Origin: Opitutales bacterium
GTDB taxonomy: Bacteria; Verrucomicrobiota; Verrucomicrobiia; Opitutales; T3Sed10-336
NCBI GenBank assembly: GCA_007130045.1
Contig: SLTG01000124.1
Location: 1-42,473, forward strand
DNA: 42,473 nucleotides
Reading direction: 5' to 3'
The position numbers were made by a program, and so were the translations under genes. Below, piece after piece: positions 1 to 8,317 of the stretch; position 1 is the stretch's first letter, and the number at the start of each line of letters is the position of its first letter. A model generated the notes under the pieces. It was given only the letters and a program-made list of their open reading frames with translations. It was not told where the DNA came from and did not search any database.

Positions 1-68
1 AAAGCAAATCAAGAAAAACAAAACACCTTGACCCAGTTACAGAATCACCATGAAATCCCGACCCACCA

Positions 69-114
69 GTGGCTGGTTTTGAATCGACCACAGGTGGCTG
101 GTTTTGAACCGACC
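69..114. repeat. Two tandem 21-bp repeats resembling an IS21-family terminus
   Basis: Two copies of a 21-bp unit beginning GTGGCTGGTTTTGAA lie at 69-89 and 94-114, 25 bp apart, differing at one base (ATCGACC versus ACCGACC). Multiple short terminal repeats of this kind are typical of IS21-family ends, and the wording resembles IS21 ends I know, but no transposase gene is inside the window. The alcohol dehydrogenase fragment begins immediately to the right and lacks its N-terminal half, so an insertion truncating that gene is the natural reading. The IS body would lie to the left of the window. Confidence 0.5.
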
Positions 115-603
115 CGTGACACTCAGCGCGTCCGCCCTGATCCTGGCCCAGGTAGCCATCCATCAGGGACGGGACGTGTACCTGTTCACCCGTCCCGGCG
201 ACACGGCCCGGCAGGAGCTGGCGCGTGAAATCGGGACCGCGTGCACCGGTGATGTCGTTGATGAATCCCACCCGCTGCTCGACGCCGCGATCATCTTCGC
301 CCCGGTCGGTGCGCTCGTCCTGCGCGCGCTGCGTGCGATCGTCAAGGGAGGGAGGGTCGTGTGCGCGGGGATCCACATGACTGACATTCCACAATTCCCC
401 TACGAGTGGCTCTGGGGAGAGCGCCAGATCGGGTCCGTGGCAAACCTCACCCCCCGGGACGGCGAGGAGTTTTTTCAATGGTTCCACGCGTTTCGATTCC
501 CACACAGATCAACACCTATAATCTTGAGTCGGCCAACGAAGCGTTCGGTGCGTTGCGGAAAGGTGAGATTGAAGGATCCGCTGTCCTTGTGAACGGGAGA
601 TGA
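105..603 (+). pseudogene. Zinc-dependent alcohol dehydrogenase remnant (C-terminal half, frameshifted)
   Basis: The translated remnant matches the NAD-binding and C-terminal part of the zinc-type alcohol dehydrogenase family. Landmarks are LFTRPGD, AAIIFAPVGALV, GGRVVCAGIHMTDIP and LWGERQIGSVANLTPRDGEE. The catalytic N-terminal domain with its zinc ligands is absent, and the homology starts right after the IS21-like repeats. Near 480-490 the reading frame shifts: the first frame runs into unrelated sequence and stops at 592, while the true family ending (INTYNLESANEAFGAL, ending in GSAVLVNGR) continues in another frame to a TGA at 601-603. With 5' truncation plus frameshift the gene cannot make a working enzyme. 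Identification as this family is secure; substrate is unknown. Confidence 0.8.
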
Positions 604-640
604 TTCGATCCTTCGCCCCACACTCTCCCGAAATGCGTTC

Positions 641-811
641 ACCAAACCGTCGGTAGAATCGGTGCGCACGGGTGTTGTTCGCCAGGGGATCGACAATTAC
701 GGCAGTCACTCCCGACGACGCGAAACACTACTCCAGCGCCTGCCGCATCATTTCCGAACCGTAACTTCCGGACATTACGATTACCATGACCGTTAGGCTT
801 GTTTTACTCAT
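641..811 (-). pseudogene. GNAT acetyltransferase remnant with in-frame stop
   Basis: Reading leftward from an ATG at 811, the frame gives MSKTSLTVMVIVMSGS, then YGSEMMRQALE, a TAG stop at 730-728, and CFASSGVTAVIVDPLANN followed by TRAHRFYRRFG. The part from YGSEMM to RRFG matches the acetyl-CoA-binding and C-terminal core of GNAT N-acetyltransferases of the type ending in 'DP..N.RAHRFYERLGF'. The TAG sits where homologues commonly have an aromatic residue. Beyond 641 the homology is lost, so the 3' end is missing, and the first ~14 residues do not look like GNAT sequence. This is probably a chimeric, dead fragment. The alternative is a genuine 27-residue peptide from the well-placed ribosome-binding site. 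Confidence 0.6.
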
Positions 812-816
812 TTTCT

Positions 817-822
817 CCTCCT
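817..822 (-). promoter_or_regulatory. Strong Shine-Dalgarno AGGAGG before the GNAT remnant
   Basis: AGGAGG on the minus strand lies 5 nt upstream of the ATG at 811. It is one of only a few textbook ribosome-binding sites in the window. Most genes here have weak or no such site, so its conservation in front of a fragment is notable. Confidence 0.6.
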
Positions 823-959
823 GTTATCCATGGCTGATAATTGGAATCGACCGCACTTGCTTTCACCTGATATTCGGGTTGTAAGATGAATTTACGGAGG
901 CTGAAGCCCTATGTCCCGAATGCAATTACAGGGTGAAGTGAAGCTCATGCGGTGAATGG

Positions 960-1727
960 TCATCGATTTGAATCAACCCTTCTCCTCGGGCCGGTTTCCA
1001 AGCTCCGGTCAAGCATTCTCCGGGCATCCGCTTCGTCGAAGTCGGGGTGTTCCATGAGAGTTTCCGTGGCGGACTCTTGAAATTGGCTGTAGTTTTCGAG
1101 AAGCTCGTCAACTTTTCCGCGCAACTCCACGAACTCCTCAGAACCCCGTTCGGCCGCGCTCATTGCATCGCCCAAAGTTCGCATCTCCTCGCGATACGCG
1201 GTGAAACGCTCACTGATTGCTTCGATTTCGGGCGAATTTTCGGCGACAGTTCTCAAGCGCTCCCGTAAATCCCGCCATTGATCTCTTTCGTCCTGGCGAG
1301 CCTCCCGCTCACTTTGACGTTCCACTCTTTCAGTCTGGCGCTGTTGTCGTTCACTTCCTTGTCCTTCCCTATCCGGCACCTCTTCGCCCGAGATTATATG
1401 GCCTCTGGCCAATCCGGCATGTCGATCATTCTCGCCATGTCTGAGATGGAGGTGGTTTTTTTCCGGATCGAATGCAACCGCTTCGATTCCGTGACGCGTT
1501 TCGCCGATTCGGATCCAGAATCGTTGATTGTTTTCCGGGTCGTGAAGGCTGAACATATGCATGCCGGGCAGAGCGGTGATCGAACGAAGCTCAATCCGCT
1601 CCAGGTATTCGGAGACATCGACTTCGGTTTCTTCGACGCCATCCTCACCCGCAAAGGCAAAAGGACCTGTCAATAAGGCCGTTGCCGCCAATAGAGCGGC
1701 GCCATGTTGGAATATTGAGTGTTTCAT
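960..1727 (-). CDS. Exported coiled-coil protein of unknown function
   Basis: The 255-residue product begins MKHSIFQHGAALLAATALL and has a classical signal peptide cleaved near AFA-GEDG, so it should be periplasmic or outer-membrane associated. The mature protein has a predicted beta-rich N-terminal part (about residues 45-95). A strongly charged Glu/Arg/Gln-rich segment follows (about 115-160), then a helical region (to about 240) with heptad-like spacing suggesting a coiled coil. No enzymatic motif was recognised. The ATG at 1727 is the only start that keeps the signal peptide. It is flanked by degraded genes on both sides but is itself intact. It could be a stress-type periplasmic chaperone-like protein, but that is only a guess from the charged helices. 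Confidence 0.7.
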   Translation of the reverse strand: MKHSIFQHGAALLAATALLTGPFAFAGEDGVEETEVDVSEYLERIELRSITALPGMHMFSLHDPENNQRFWIRIGETRHGIEAVAFDPEKNHLHLRHGENDRHAGLARGHIISGEEVPDREGQGSERQQRQTERVERQSEREARQDERDQWRDLRERLRTVAENSPEIEAISERFTAYREEMRTLGDAMSAAERGSEEFVELRGKVDELLENYSQFQESATETLMEHPDFDEADARRMLDRSLETGPRRRVDSNR

Positions 1728-1786
1728 AACACCCTACCCATTCCCGCCCGCACGAAAATCTTACAGGTATTTTCAAAAAAAGAGCC

Positions 1787-1927
1787 TCAGCGCGATTGCC
1801 GGGAGAAGACCACATACAATACGGGCATGAGGAACAGGGCGACCAGGATCTCGGCACCCGGACCGCCGATCGCGGCCACCGCCATGGGTTGCAGCATGTC
1901 CCCGCCCCCGACTTCGCGGCTTGCGAA
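1787..1927 (-). pseudogene. RND efflux transporter, C-terminal remnant
   Basis: On the minus strand the frame contains GGGDMLQPMAVAAIGGPGAE and then ILVALFLMPVLYVVFSRQSR before a TGA at 1789-1787. This matches the last transmembrane segments of AcrB/Mdt-type RND permeases, where 'GGDMLQPMAVAVIGG...LFVVPVLY' is conserved. An in-frame TGA occurs a few codons upstream of the recognisable part, and no further RND sequence could be found before it. About 46 codons remain of a protein normally over 1000 residues long. The usual glycine/leucine pair after AVIGG is replaced by PG-AE, so even the remnant has drifted. Family assignment is confident. Confidence 0.75.
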
Positions 1928-2359
1928 TCATCCATCGATGGTCCGGAAGTCACCCCGCCCATCGCCACGGCACGGGGAAACTTTTTTAAACATAAGACTT
2001 TGGTTTACAGGATAATAAGGAAATGCCCATCCGGTATCGAAAAAAATTCTTGAACTGGCCCAAGAGTGGCCCTATGACATGCACTGCATTGCAGGCAAGT
2101 TATTTGCGTTTTATATTCCCCTTAATGCCAATCGAACCCGAAGCGTCCCGTGAAGACTCCCTCCCCGTATCCGCGTTTGCTTTCCGGCACGCGCTGGTTT
2201 GTAAATAGGACCGCCGGCGGTCTGCTCGGGGCAAGCAGCGAACAACCGTTCGTTCGTTTTCCTGCCTCTCCGTTTGCAAGACGAGAGGTCGGCGCGGAAC
2301 GGTATGATCGCGGTGGTTGTGTGGGAGCGGAGAGCGCCCTCCCCCCCCACACTCTCTCT

Positions 2360-2380
2360 AACGTTAAGCCCTTTAACGTT
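2360..2380. promoter_or_regulatory. Perfect 8-bp inverted repeat, candidate operator or hairpin
   Basis: AACGTTAA (2360-2367) and TTAACGTT (2373-2380) are perfect inverted copies with a 5-nt spacer, about 80 bp before the PEP-CTERM gene. Each arm contains the palindrome AACGTT. The symmetry suits a dimeric regulator site; there is no direct evidence of function. Confidence 0.35.
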
Positions 2381-2398
2381 CTCGCGGCTCCGTCAACA

Positions 2399-2425
2399 TC
2401 CGGAGAAACCGGACCGTTGCCGGTT
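2399..2425 (+). promoter_or_regulatory. Two mutually exclusive small hairpins in the PEP-CTERM gene leader
   Basis: TCCGG-AGAAA-CCGGA (2399-2413) and AACCGG-ACCGTTG-CCGGTT (2407-2425) share the central CCGG at 2409-2412, so only one can form at a time. They lie just upstream of the start at 2463. The stems are short (5 and 6 bp), so chance is quite possible. Confidence 0.25.
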
Positions 2426-2462
2426 CGCTTTTCGCTGTGGATGAAGGCACGCTCATGTTAAG

Positions 2463-3167
2463 ATGTATGAAGGATTGACAAGATCTATGGGATCTTTTGC
2501 AGTATCGTGGCGCAAAGCATTGCTTTGTTTAGTGGGGATGTTGTCTTTGCTCCTTACGGTTCGTAGCGAAGGAATCGTCTACGTTGGCGATCAGGGATTT
2601 GACTTGCGGTATGTGTCAGGGACGAGCAGCGAGTCTCAGAGGTTTTCGTTTGCGGGCATAGCTCCGGGTTTGGAGTTTTCCGGGCCGATGGACGATAGTC
2701 CTTGGTGGGACGTTACCGGGCTGACCAGACAGGCTTTTCAGGTGGTTTCGACCGACGTAGAAGAGTCCGCGAGACCCGCACGATTCGACATTGCCGTTGA
2801 GATCGGTGCCGGGCTTGATTGGAGGGCATTGCCTTCGCAGCAAGGGTTGGGGTTGGCGAGTATCGACGGGTCGGGAGAGTTTTTTGACTCGAAAGGGTTT
2901 CTGGGAGTTAGAGCCTACTTCGAAACGAATGGTTGGGAGATTGAAGATGCTCTGCCTTATTACGGTTGGATCCGTGTGTCGCACAGCGCCGAAGACTCCG
3001 TGCTCACCTTCAACGACTGGGCCTGGAACAGCGCGCCAGGGGAAACGATCCTGGCCGGGGAGATTCCGGAGCCGAAGGTGTATGCCTTGCTCCTGGGAAT
3101 CGGGGCGCTGGTATTTGTCGCGGGACGACCGCGTTGGCGCCGTCGCTCAGTGGTCTGCGGGAAGTAA
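2463..3167 (+). CDS. PEP-CTERM sorting-domain protein
   Basis: The 234-residue exported protein has an N-terminal signal peptide (hydrophobic core ALLCLVGMLSLLL). It ends in a PEP-CTERM sorting signal: the PEP motif in EIPEPKVYALLLG, a hydrophobic stretch, then a basic tail (RPRWRRR). In this system an exosortase, normally encoded elsewhere, cleaves near PEP and the protein is exported, often with exopolysaccharide. The middle (about residues 40-195) is a Gly/Asp-rich beta-type domain with YYGWIRVSH near its end, a wording common in verrucomicrobial PEP-CTERM proteins. A start at the second Met (2487) would place the signal peptide more conventionally. No exosortase or partner is encoded nearby. 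A terminator-like hairpin follows at 3379. Confidence 0.8.
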   Translation: MYEGLTRSMGSFAVSWRKALLCLVGMLSLLLTVRSEGIVYVGDQGFDLRYVSGTSSESQRFSFAGIAPGLEFSGPMDDSPWWDVTGLTRQAFQVVSTDVEESARPARFDIAVEIGAGLDWRALPSQQGLGLASIDGSGEFFDSKGFLGVRAYFETNGWEIEDALPYYGWIRVSHSAEDSVLTFNDWAWNSAPGETILAGEIPEPKVYALLLGIGALVFVAGRPRWRRRSVVCGK

Positions 3168-3378
3168 ACCGAGCAAAAGGGAGGTGTCTCTTGAAAAATT
3201 AAAGACGACGACGTTTGTGTTAAGCCCTGCTCCCGTTTACCTTTCAGGAATAGCCGTAAGCATTTTTTCAGGAAAGAGTTCACGCTACGGAAAACCGCGA
3301 CGAAGGATCCGTTTCAGGGGGAATATTTTCGAGTTCATAAACCATTGAATGTTGTTCTCATAATTCAATCACGAAAAG

Positions 3379-3404
3379 GGCCGGCCTCATTCTTGAGGCC
3401 GGCC
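3379..3404. terminator. Bidirectional terminator hairpin between convergent genes
   Basis: An 11-bp perfect GC-rich stem (GGCCGGCCTCA at 3379-3389, TGAGGCCGGCC at 3394-3404) with a 4-nt loop is followed by TTT on the right and preceded by AAAA on the left. It sits between two genes that converge on it (ends at 3167 and 3443), which fits a shared rho-independent terminator, although the T tracts are short. Confidence 0.65.
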
Positions 3405-3442
3405 TTTCCGGTCAATGATCCGCTCGGGTTCCGTTGACCCTG

Positions 3443-6400
3443 TTAATTCGATTCGACCGAAACCCGCATAAAGGCGGACGGGTTGTCGTCAATGTTCATG
3501 GCGGTGGCCGTGAACTCGTAAACGCTGCCTTCGATAAGGGTTCCCTCACTGATGGAAACATACGGAGCGTCACCCCCGGTGTCTTCCCTGAACCATCCAT
3601 CGTGAAGGAGCGACAGTCCCACTTCCGGCACTACGCTCACGCCTTCCGCGTCCATATCGACCCGGTAGGTGATCGTTAAGCGCCCTTCTTCATCACGTCC
3701 GATAACGACCAGATCCGCAATGTTGACCCGCTGCATCGGATCGAGACCGAAGGCGAATTTGATGCCGTTGGCCACGCCGTCTCTCACCGCACTGGCCGCA
3801 AAGCCACGGTCGAACCCTTCCGGAATGTTTTCCCCGGCCCACGCGTCAAACCCGGGCGCCGGCAGCGCAATGGGGGTCAGCTGGACTGTCGCACTCGTGA
3901 GCGAGCCGACGATACCCACATCCCGCACATCCCCGTAAAATCCGATTGCTTTTCCGACGTTGGGATTGGTCGCCGTGCGGGTGACCAGCACGTGGCGATC
4001 CTCCCCGTCATACCAGCCCACGTCAAAGGTGATCGGTCCCGTGCGGGCGATGAACAGGGAATCGAATGATTCAACCCCCTCCGTCACGGTGTTGTAATTA
4101 TCCGTGCCGGCAAACCCATGCCCAACGATCATAGTAGCCCCGCCCTGGTTGCGCATGAAGACGTTGACATAGTTCTCCCGGACATTTTCGACCGGGTGGC
4201 CGGCGCCGACGTAAAGACCTATATCCTGCAGGGCGGTGAAGTCCTCAATGGCTGAGGCCCTCCATTCATAGCCAACAAAGAGCTGGACATCCGTGCGGGT
4301 AAGAGCGTGCTGCTGGGCGCCGTCCTCGTGAAAGGTGGTGTTAAGGCGGAGTGCGCCGTCCACCGTCTCCCACTCAGTCACATGACTTCTATCCGCACCC
4401 AGGATTACCGTCGCAGTGTAGGGATCCAGTCCCTCGTCAAAGTTCTCATTAAGCGCTTCCATATTGATGGTAAGGCTGACCTGCCCCTGAGAATTAAGCA
4501 GGTGATAACTTTGGGCTCCTTCAGGCTCCCTGCCCTCGTTTATGCGAAACCAGATCTTACCTTCCGCCGAGATCGGAGTCCCGTTCGCATCATAGAATCC
4601 TTCGAGGATCTCCTTGCTGAGAGTGAGGCTTACGGGACCGTGTGGAGTGGCGGGTGTGATCGCGTGGAGATCCACCGTTCGGACCAAATCGCTGGGATCC
4701 TCCTCCGTACTCGCCCACCATATATCGTTGGCATCGGCGACATTCGGCGGAGTTACTTCCGGGCTGAAGATGTAAGCTTGTACATCCCAAGCCGGACCGG
4801 AGATATTCAAAATCATCTCGAACGTCGCACTTGCTATCTTATCGAAGGAGTCAATCTGAGGGAGCGCGAAGCCCTTGATCAGACTTCTCGAATTTCGATT
4901 TCCCACGTTTCCAGACGATCCGATAATCCTTTCAAAATCCGCATTATACTGCGCGGAAGGAGTGGCAAAATTGGTGCCGAAATTGTACCGGAGACGATGC
5001 TCGTCAGTCAGCTCGGCGGGCACGCTCCACGGCGGGGTCGCCTCTTCCACGGTCAGGAGGAAACTGGTGCTGGCGGTCTGTTCCCCGTCATTGACAGTTA
5101 CCGTGATAGTGGTCTGGCCAAACCAGCCCGACGCGGGTGTCACGGTAACGGTGCGATCGGCGCCGCTGCCGCCAAAGACGATATTTTCATCAGGAACCAG
5201 GTCCGTATCCGAGGAGGAGCCGGAAAATGTCAGCTGCCCGAGATCGTAGGTCTCATCCTCATGGCCAACCGTGAATGCCAATGCCTCCGTACTTGTGTCC
5301 ACCAGAACCATTTGATTGGCGATGTTTGTAATCGTCGGAAGGTCCGGTCTCACGGTCAGGAGGAAACTGGTGCCTGCCGTCTGTTCCCCGTCGTCAACCG
5401 TCAGCGTTATCGTCGTCTCGCCCTCCATGTCCGCCACGGGGGTCACCGTAACGCTGCGATCGGCGCCGCTACCGTCGAAGACGATATTTTCATTCGGAAC
5501 CAGGTCGGTATTGGAGGAGGAACCGGAAACCATAAGGGAGTCCGGATCAATGAACTGGTGGCCGACCGTGAACGCCAGTGGTCCGGTGCTCGCGCTAAAC
5601 GCAATCCTTTGATCGTCGATTCCGGTGATTGTGGGCGGATTCGGCGCAATAACCATCAGTAAAAACCCTGTGCTGGCCGGCTGGCTCCCATTAGTGACCG
5701 TAAGGGTGATCACGGTCTCCCCGGATTCGCCGGCGGCGGGGGTCACGGTGACCGTGCGCTCCGCCCCGTCGCCTTCAATGACGACGTTTTCATCGGGCAC
5801 TAGATCGGTGTTCGAAGAGGAACCCTCCACCGTCAAGGAGGCGACATCGATCTCAGCGTCACCCACTGTAAACGATAGCGGTCCGAGGACGGTGCCGCCG
5901 AAGATCGTCTGGTCCAAAATGGCGGTGATTGTCGTCGCCGGCGGCTCTGCCAGTTCGATAATAAGATTGTCGAAATCGAATATCGGTCCCCCGGTCTGAT
6001 TCCTGCCCCCGATGCCGAAGAACTTCCCGAAAGAAGGTTGCTCGATCAAAGTCGATATTGTCCGTTCGAGACCGTTCCCGTCGGAAACGGTGAAATCCAA
6101 CGTCAGGCCACCCGAGGTATCGAACGTGCCTTCCGCCTTGAGGAGAAAGGTCGCGGGCAAACCAGCGGACGACGAAACCGCCACGTCGGCAATGGACCAG
6201 CCGGCAAGGGGCTGAGTCGGCGGCCAGTCGTCGGTCTTAATGTAAAACTCGAAGATTACCTGACCCGCATTGATGCTGTCCTCGGAAAGGGAAAAAGCCC
6301 GGTCCCGCCAGGCGGCGTTGCCGGTGGTTTCGGAAAGCACCTCAAGCACGTCATTGGGGTTGCTTGCGCGAAGAACGGAAACCCGTGCCGAATGAAATTC

Positions 6401-7741
6401 AAGATTATTATCGAGCTGATGAAAGTCGGAATAGGACAGCACTGCCTGACCAAAACCCGTCAAGTCGATAATCGGAGAGCGGAGAGCGCCATCCCTGACT
6501 CGTCCGGCGGCCGGTCCATCCAGGTCGGTGGCAAAGACATTTCGGCCGTCCTGCAGGCCCACTTCCCACGGAACTTGATTATCCCACGCCGAGGCGGAGG
6601 CTGCGTGATCGGAAAAGTCGTCTGCGAACACCTCCCCGATGAACGATTCGCCCTCCCATTCCGCATCGACCAGGATTTCGCCATGAAAACCCTCGCGAAT
6701 CTGCAAAACCGCGGACTCGCTCTCCGGTTCCGCCGGAGTAAAGGTTAATGTATAAAAATCATCGTTCGCGACAACCGTGAACGGTTCGCCTCCGCCCAAC
6801 ACCACCAGTCCCGCCCGGTTGAGCCCGCCGCTGGGAACACTCTGGAGCGTTACATTCGTCTCCACAAGGAAGTCCTGCCCCTGATTATAATTACCTACAG
6901 AGGCAAGCGCGACGCTCGTGGAACGGCTTGCGGCGATCGACTGGTACCTTAAGCTGTCCTCCTGAAGCGTCATGTCCGCCGGACGGATCTGAAGAAGGTC
7001 ATCCGGCGTATCCTTGTCCTCACCAATGCCAAAATCAAGCGCTATGGGCGCAGCCATGTCTTCAAGATCGGCAAAGAGCGGTTCGATTATAACACTCGTG
7101 AAGCTCCCAATATACCCCGCGTTCGTAAGGTCGGCATAAAAGCCGATTCGATCCAAAATGGCTCCCGATGTCATCGTGCGAGTAACAAGAACGTTGCGCG
7201 TGTCGCCATCATACCAACCGATCTCGAATGTATCCATTGCGATACGCGCAATAAACATCGCATCAATTTGGGGGACACCTGGTGCCGTGACCGTGTTCAA
7301 TCTGTTTCCCGTTCCCTCTCCGTCGAATCCCTGGGAACGGAATATCTGCTGGTGCGGTCGCCAATAGACTTCGATGTAGTCCTGTCTTATCCCGTCTTGC
7401 GGTTCAACCCCGATGTACAGGCCAATATCCCGAATGGCGGTATTTTCCGGGACAAAGTAGGCTCTGAATTCGAAACCGACCTCGATTCGCGCTTTGTTAT
7501 GAGTAAATGCCATTTGGTTGGAACCGCCTGTGTGAGCCGTTTGATTGCGACGGAGGGCGCCATCCACAACCTCCCACTCGCCCACTTGGTTTTCGCCGCC
7601 ACCGAGCAGATCTGCGTGGGTATATGCGTCAATGCCTTCACTGAAGTCGTCGAAAAAAGCGGCACCAACCGCCGCCGGCACAGCTATCGCCAGTGCCGCC
7701 GATAGTATAACCTTCACGAGCATAAGGATAATCGATTTCAT
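3443..7741 (-). CDS. Large secreted multi-domain repeat protein
   Basis: With the start chosen at the ATG at 7741 (MKSIILMLVKVILSAALAI), the protein is 1432 residues and has a normal signal peptide. The open frame extends 15 codons further upstream without improving it. After the signal, a jelly-roll-like module starts with FFDDFSEGIDAYTH. A second copy of the same module occurs near the C-terminus (ENFDEGLDPYTAT, about residues 1100-1300); both contain EVVDGALR/ETVDGALR, DIGLY and WYDG. Between them lie other beta domains and three tandem ~98-residue repeats (about residues 600-900) with SSSNTDLVPDEN and TITLTVDDGEQTA. A further domain starts EHRLRYNFG. The end is a verrucomicrobial-type module (NGIKFAFGLDP ... 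AFMRVSVES). No catalytic motif is seen. It is probably a surface or matrix protein, possibly binding glycans. Confidence 0.8.
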   Translation of the reverse strand: MKSIILMLVKVILSAALAIAVPAAVGAAFFDDFSEGIDAYTHADLLGGGENQVGEWEVVDGALRRNQTAHTGGSNQMAFTHNKARIEVGFEFRAYFVPENTAIRDIGLYIGVEPQDGIRQDYIEVYWRPHQQIFRSQGFDGEGTGNRLNTVTAPGVPQIDAMFIARIAMDTFEIGWYDGDTRNVLVTRTMTSGAILDRIGFYADLTNAGYIGSFTSVIIEPLFADLEDMAAPIALDFGIGEDKDTPDDLLQIRPADMTLQEDSLRYQSIAASRSTSVALASVGNYNQGQDFLVETNVTLQSVPSGGLNRAGLVVLGGGEPFTVVANDDFYTLTFTPAEPESESAVLQIREGFHGEILVDAEWEGESFIGEVFADDFSDHAASASAWDNQVPWEVGLQDGRNVFATDLDGPAAGRVRDGALRSPIIDLTGFGQAVLSYSDFHQLDNNLEFHSARVSVLRASNPNDVLEVLSETTGNAAWRDRAFSLSEDSINAGQVIFEFYIKTDDWPPTQPLAGWSIADVAVSSSAGLPATFLLKAEGTFDTSGGLTLDFTVSDGNGLERTISTLIEQPSFGKFFGIGGRNQTGGPIFDFDNLIIELAEPPATTITAILDQTIFGGTVLGPLSFTVGDAEIDVASLTVEGSSSNTDLVPDENVVIEGDGAERTVTVTPAAGESGETVITLTVTNGSQPASTGFLLMVIAPNPPTITGIDDQRIAFSASTGPLAFTVGHQFIDPDSLMVSGSSSNTDLVPNENIVFDGSGADRSVTVTPVADMEGETTITLTVDDGEQTAGTSFLLTVRPDLPTITNIANQMVLVDTSTEALAFTVGHEDETYDLGQLTFSGSSSDTDLVPDENIVFGGSGADRTVTVTPASGWFGQTTITVTVNDGEQTASTSFLLTVEEATPPWSVPAELTDEHRLRYNFGTNFATPSAQYNADFERIIGSSGNVGNRNSRSLIKGFALPQIDSFDKIASATFEMILNISGPAWDVQAYIFSPEVTPPNVADANDIWWASTEEDPSDLVRTVDLHAITPATPHGPVSLTLSKEILEGFYDANGTPISAEGKIWFRINEGREPEGAQSYHLLNSQGQVSLTINMEALNENFDEGLDPYTATVILGADRSHVTEWETVDGALRLNTTFHEDGAQQHALTRTDVQLFVGYEWRASAIEDFTALQDIGLYVGAGHPVENVRENYVNVFMRNQGGATMIVGHGFAGTDNYNTVTEGVESFDSLFIARTGPITFDVGWYDGEDRHVLVTRTATNPNVGKAIGFYGDVRDVGIVGSLTSATVQLTPIALPAPGFDAWAGENIPEGFDRGFAASAVRDGVANGIKFAFGLDPMQRVNIADLVVIGRDEEGRLTITYRVDMDAEGVSVVPEVGLSLLHDGWFREDTGGDAPYVSISEGTLIEGSVYEFTATAMNIDDNPSAFMRVSVESN
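5040..5930 (-). repeat. Three in-gene ~98-residue Ig/cadherin-like repeats
   Basis: Three consecutive copies of a beta-sandwich-type unit are encoded here. Each has a core of SSS-x-TDLVP-x-EN, an acidic GSGADR or GDGAER, VTVTP, and T(I/V)T(L/V)TV ending in SFLL(T/M)V. The two copies nearer 5040 and 5340 remain very similar even as DNA (for example the shared AGGAGGAAACTGGTG near 5055 and 5355), indicating recent duplication. The third is more diverged. Confidence 0.8.
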
Positions 7742-8317
7742 ATTATAAACCATTATTAGGGTTGAGTTCTCTTTTGTTCCGGACACACCAAAGCAATCCC
7801 GGCTCTTCGTTCAGGATAAGAACCGGCGAAAGACCAATTTTCAGGGACGGGTTGTGCCTTGATCAAGGCACTCTATTGTTAGCAGGATGACTTGTTATGT
7901 GGAATTTTTAAATTACGCATTACCGCGCTTGTTCCTGATTTAATCTCGCCGCGCTGGAACTTCAAGAGGATATTAATTATACTCGTAAAGTGCTTCTCCG
8001 CCCGGTCTGTCTCCGGCAACCCGAATTCTTCACCAGTTCGGCAGGTGGGCTTGCCAGGCATGTTCTTGGTGACATTCCAGGAGATGCCCCATTTTTTTAC
8101 AAATTGCAAGTCGTTCGCGGAAAGGCGCAGGGGATGCGCAACTTTACGTGTATAACAAATAATAGATTGAATCTCCCTCAGTAAGTTGATTATAGTACGA
8201 AACTACAAAGCGCAGCTCTTCTACCTTTTTTTTGAAAAGGCGGCAAATGAATCCGATGCGGCGCAATGCAATGGCAGCACAACGTTATCAAAATTAATCC
8301 CACCTATCACTAATCAA
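7742..8317. other. Divergent intergenic region, no gene recognised
   Basis: This region separates two divergently transcribed exported-protein genes, so it must hold both promoters. It is visibly more AT-rich than the surrounding genes. Open frames on both strands (for example 7879-8109) resemble no family, and no ribosome-binding site precedes them. No clear sigma-70 pair could be assigned by eye. Confidence 0.45.

Larger units (their letters stand above)
1928..2462. other. Intergenic region, no gene recognised
   Basis: This 535-bp stretch separates the RND remnant from the PEP-CTERM gene. Short open frames on both strands show no recognisable family, signal peptide or ribosome-binding site. 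The right end carries an inverted repeat (2360-2380) and two overlapping small hairpins (2399-2425), described separately. Confidence 0.5.

Noticed and set aside
2150-2461. 103-codon frame just before the PEP-CTERM gene
   Set aside because: No recognisable sequence and it runs through the inverted repeat and hairpins, which points to untranslated DNA.
4307-5662. Long open frame (451 codons) opposite the large secreted protein
   Set aside because: It is antisense to a well-supported signal-peptide protein; its composition is Arg/His-rich and repeats mirror the coding repeats on the other strand.
5040-5930. Possible CRISPR-like array
   Set aside because: The repeats are ~295 bp, in frame and encode a protein domain; there are no short repeats with unique spacers and no cas genes.
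7879-8109. Short minus-strand frame in the divergent intergenic region
   Set aside because: No family, signal peptide or ribosome-binding site; it lies where promoters of both neighbours must be.
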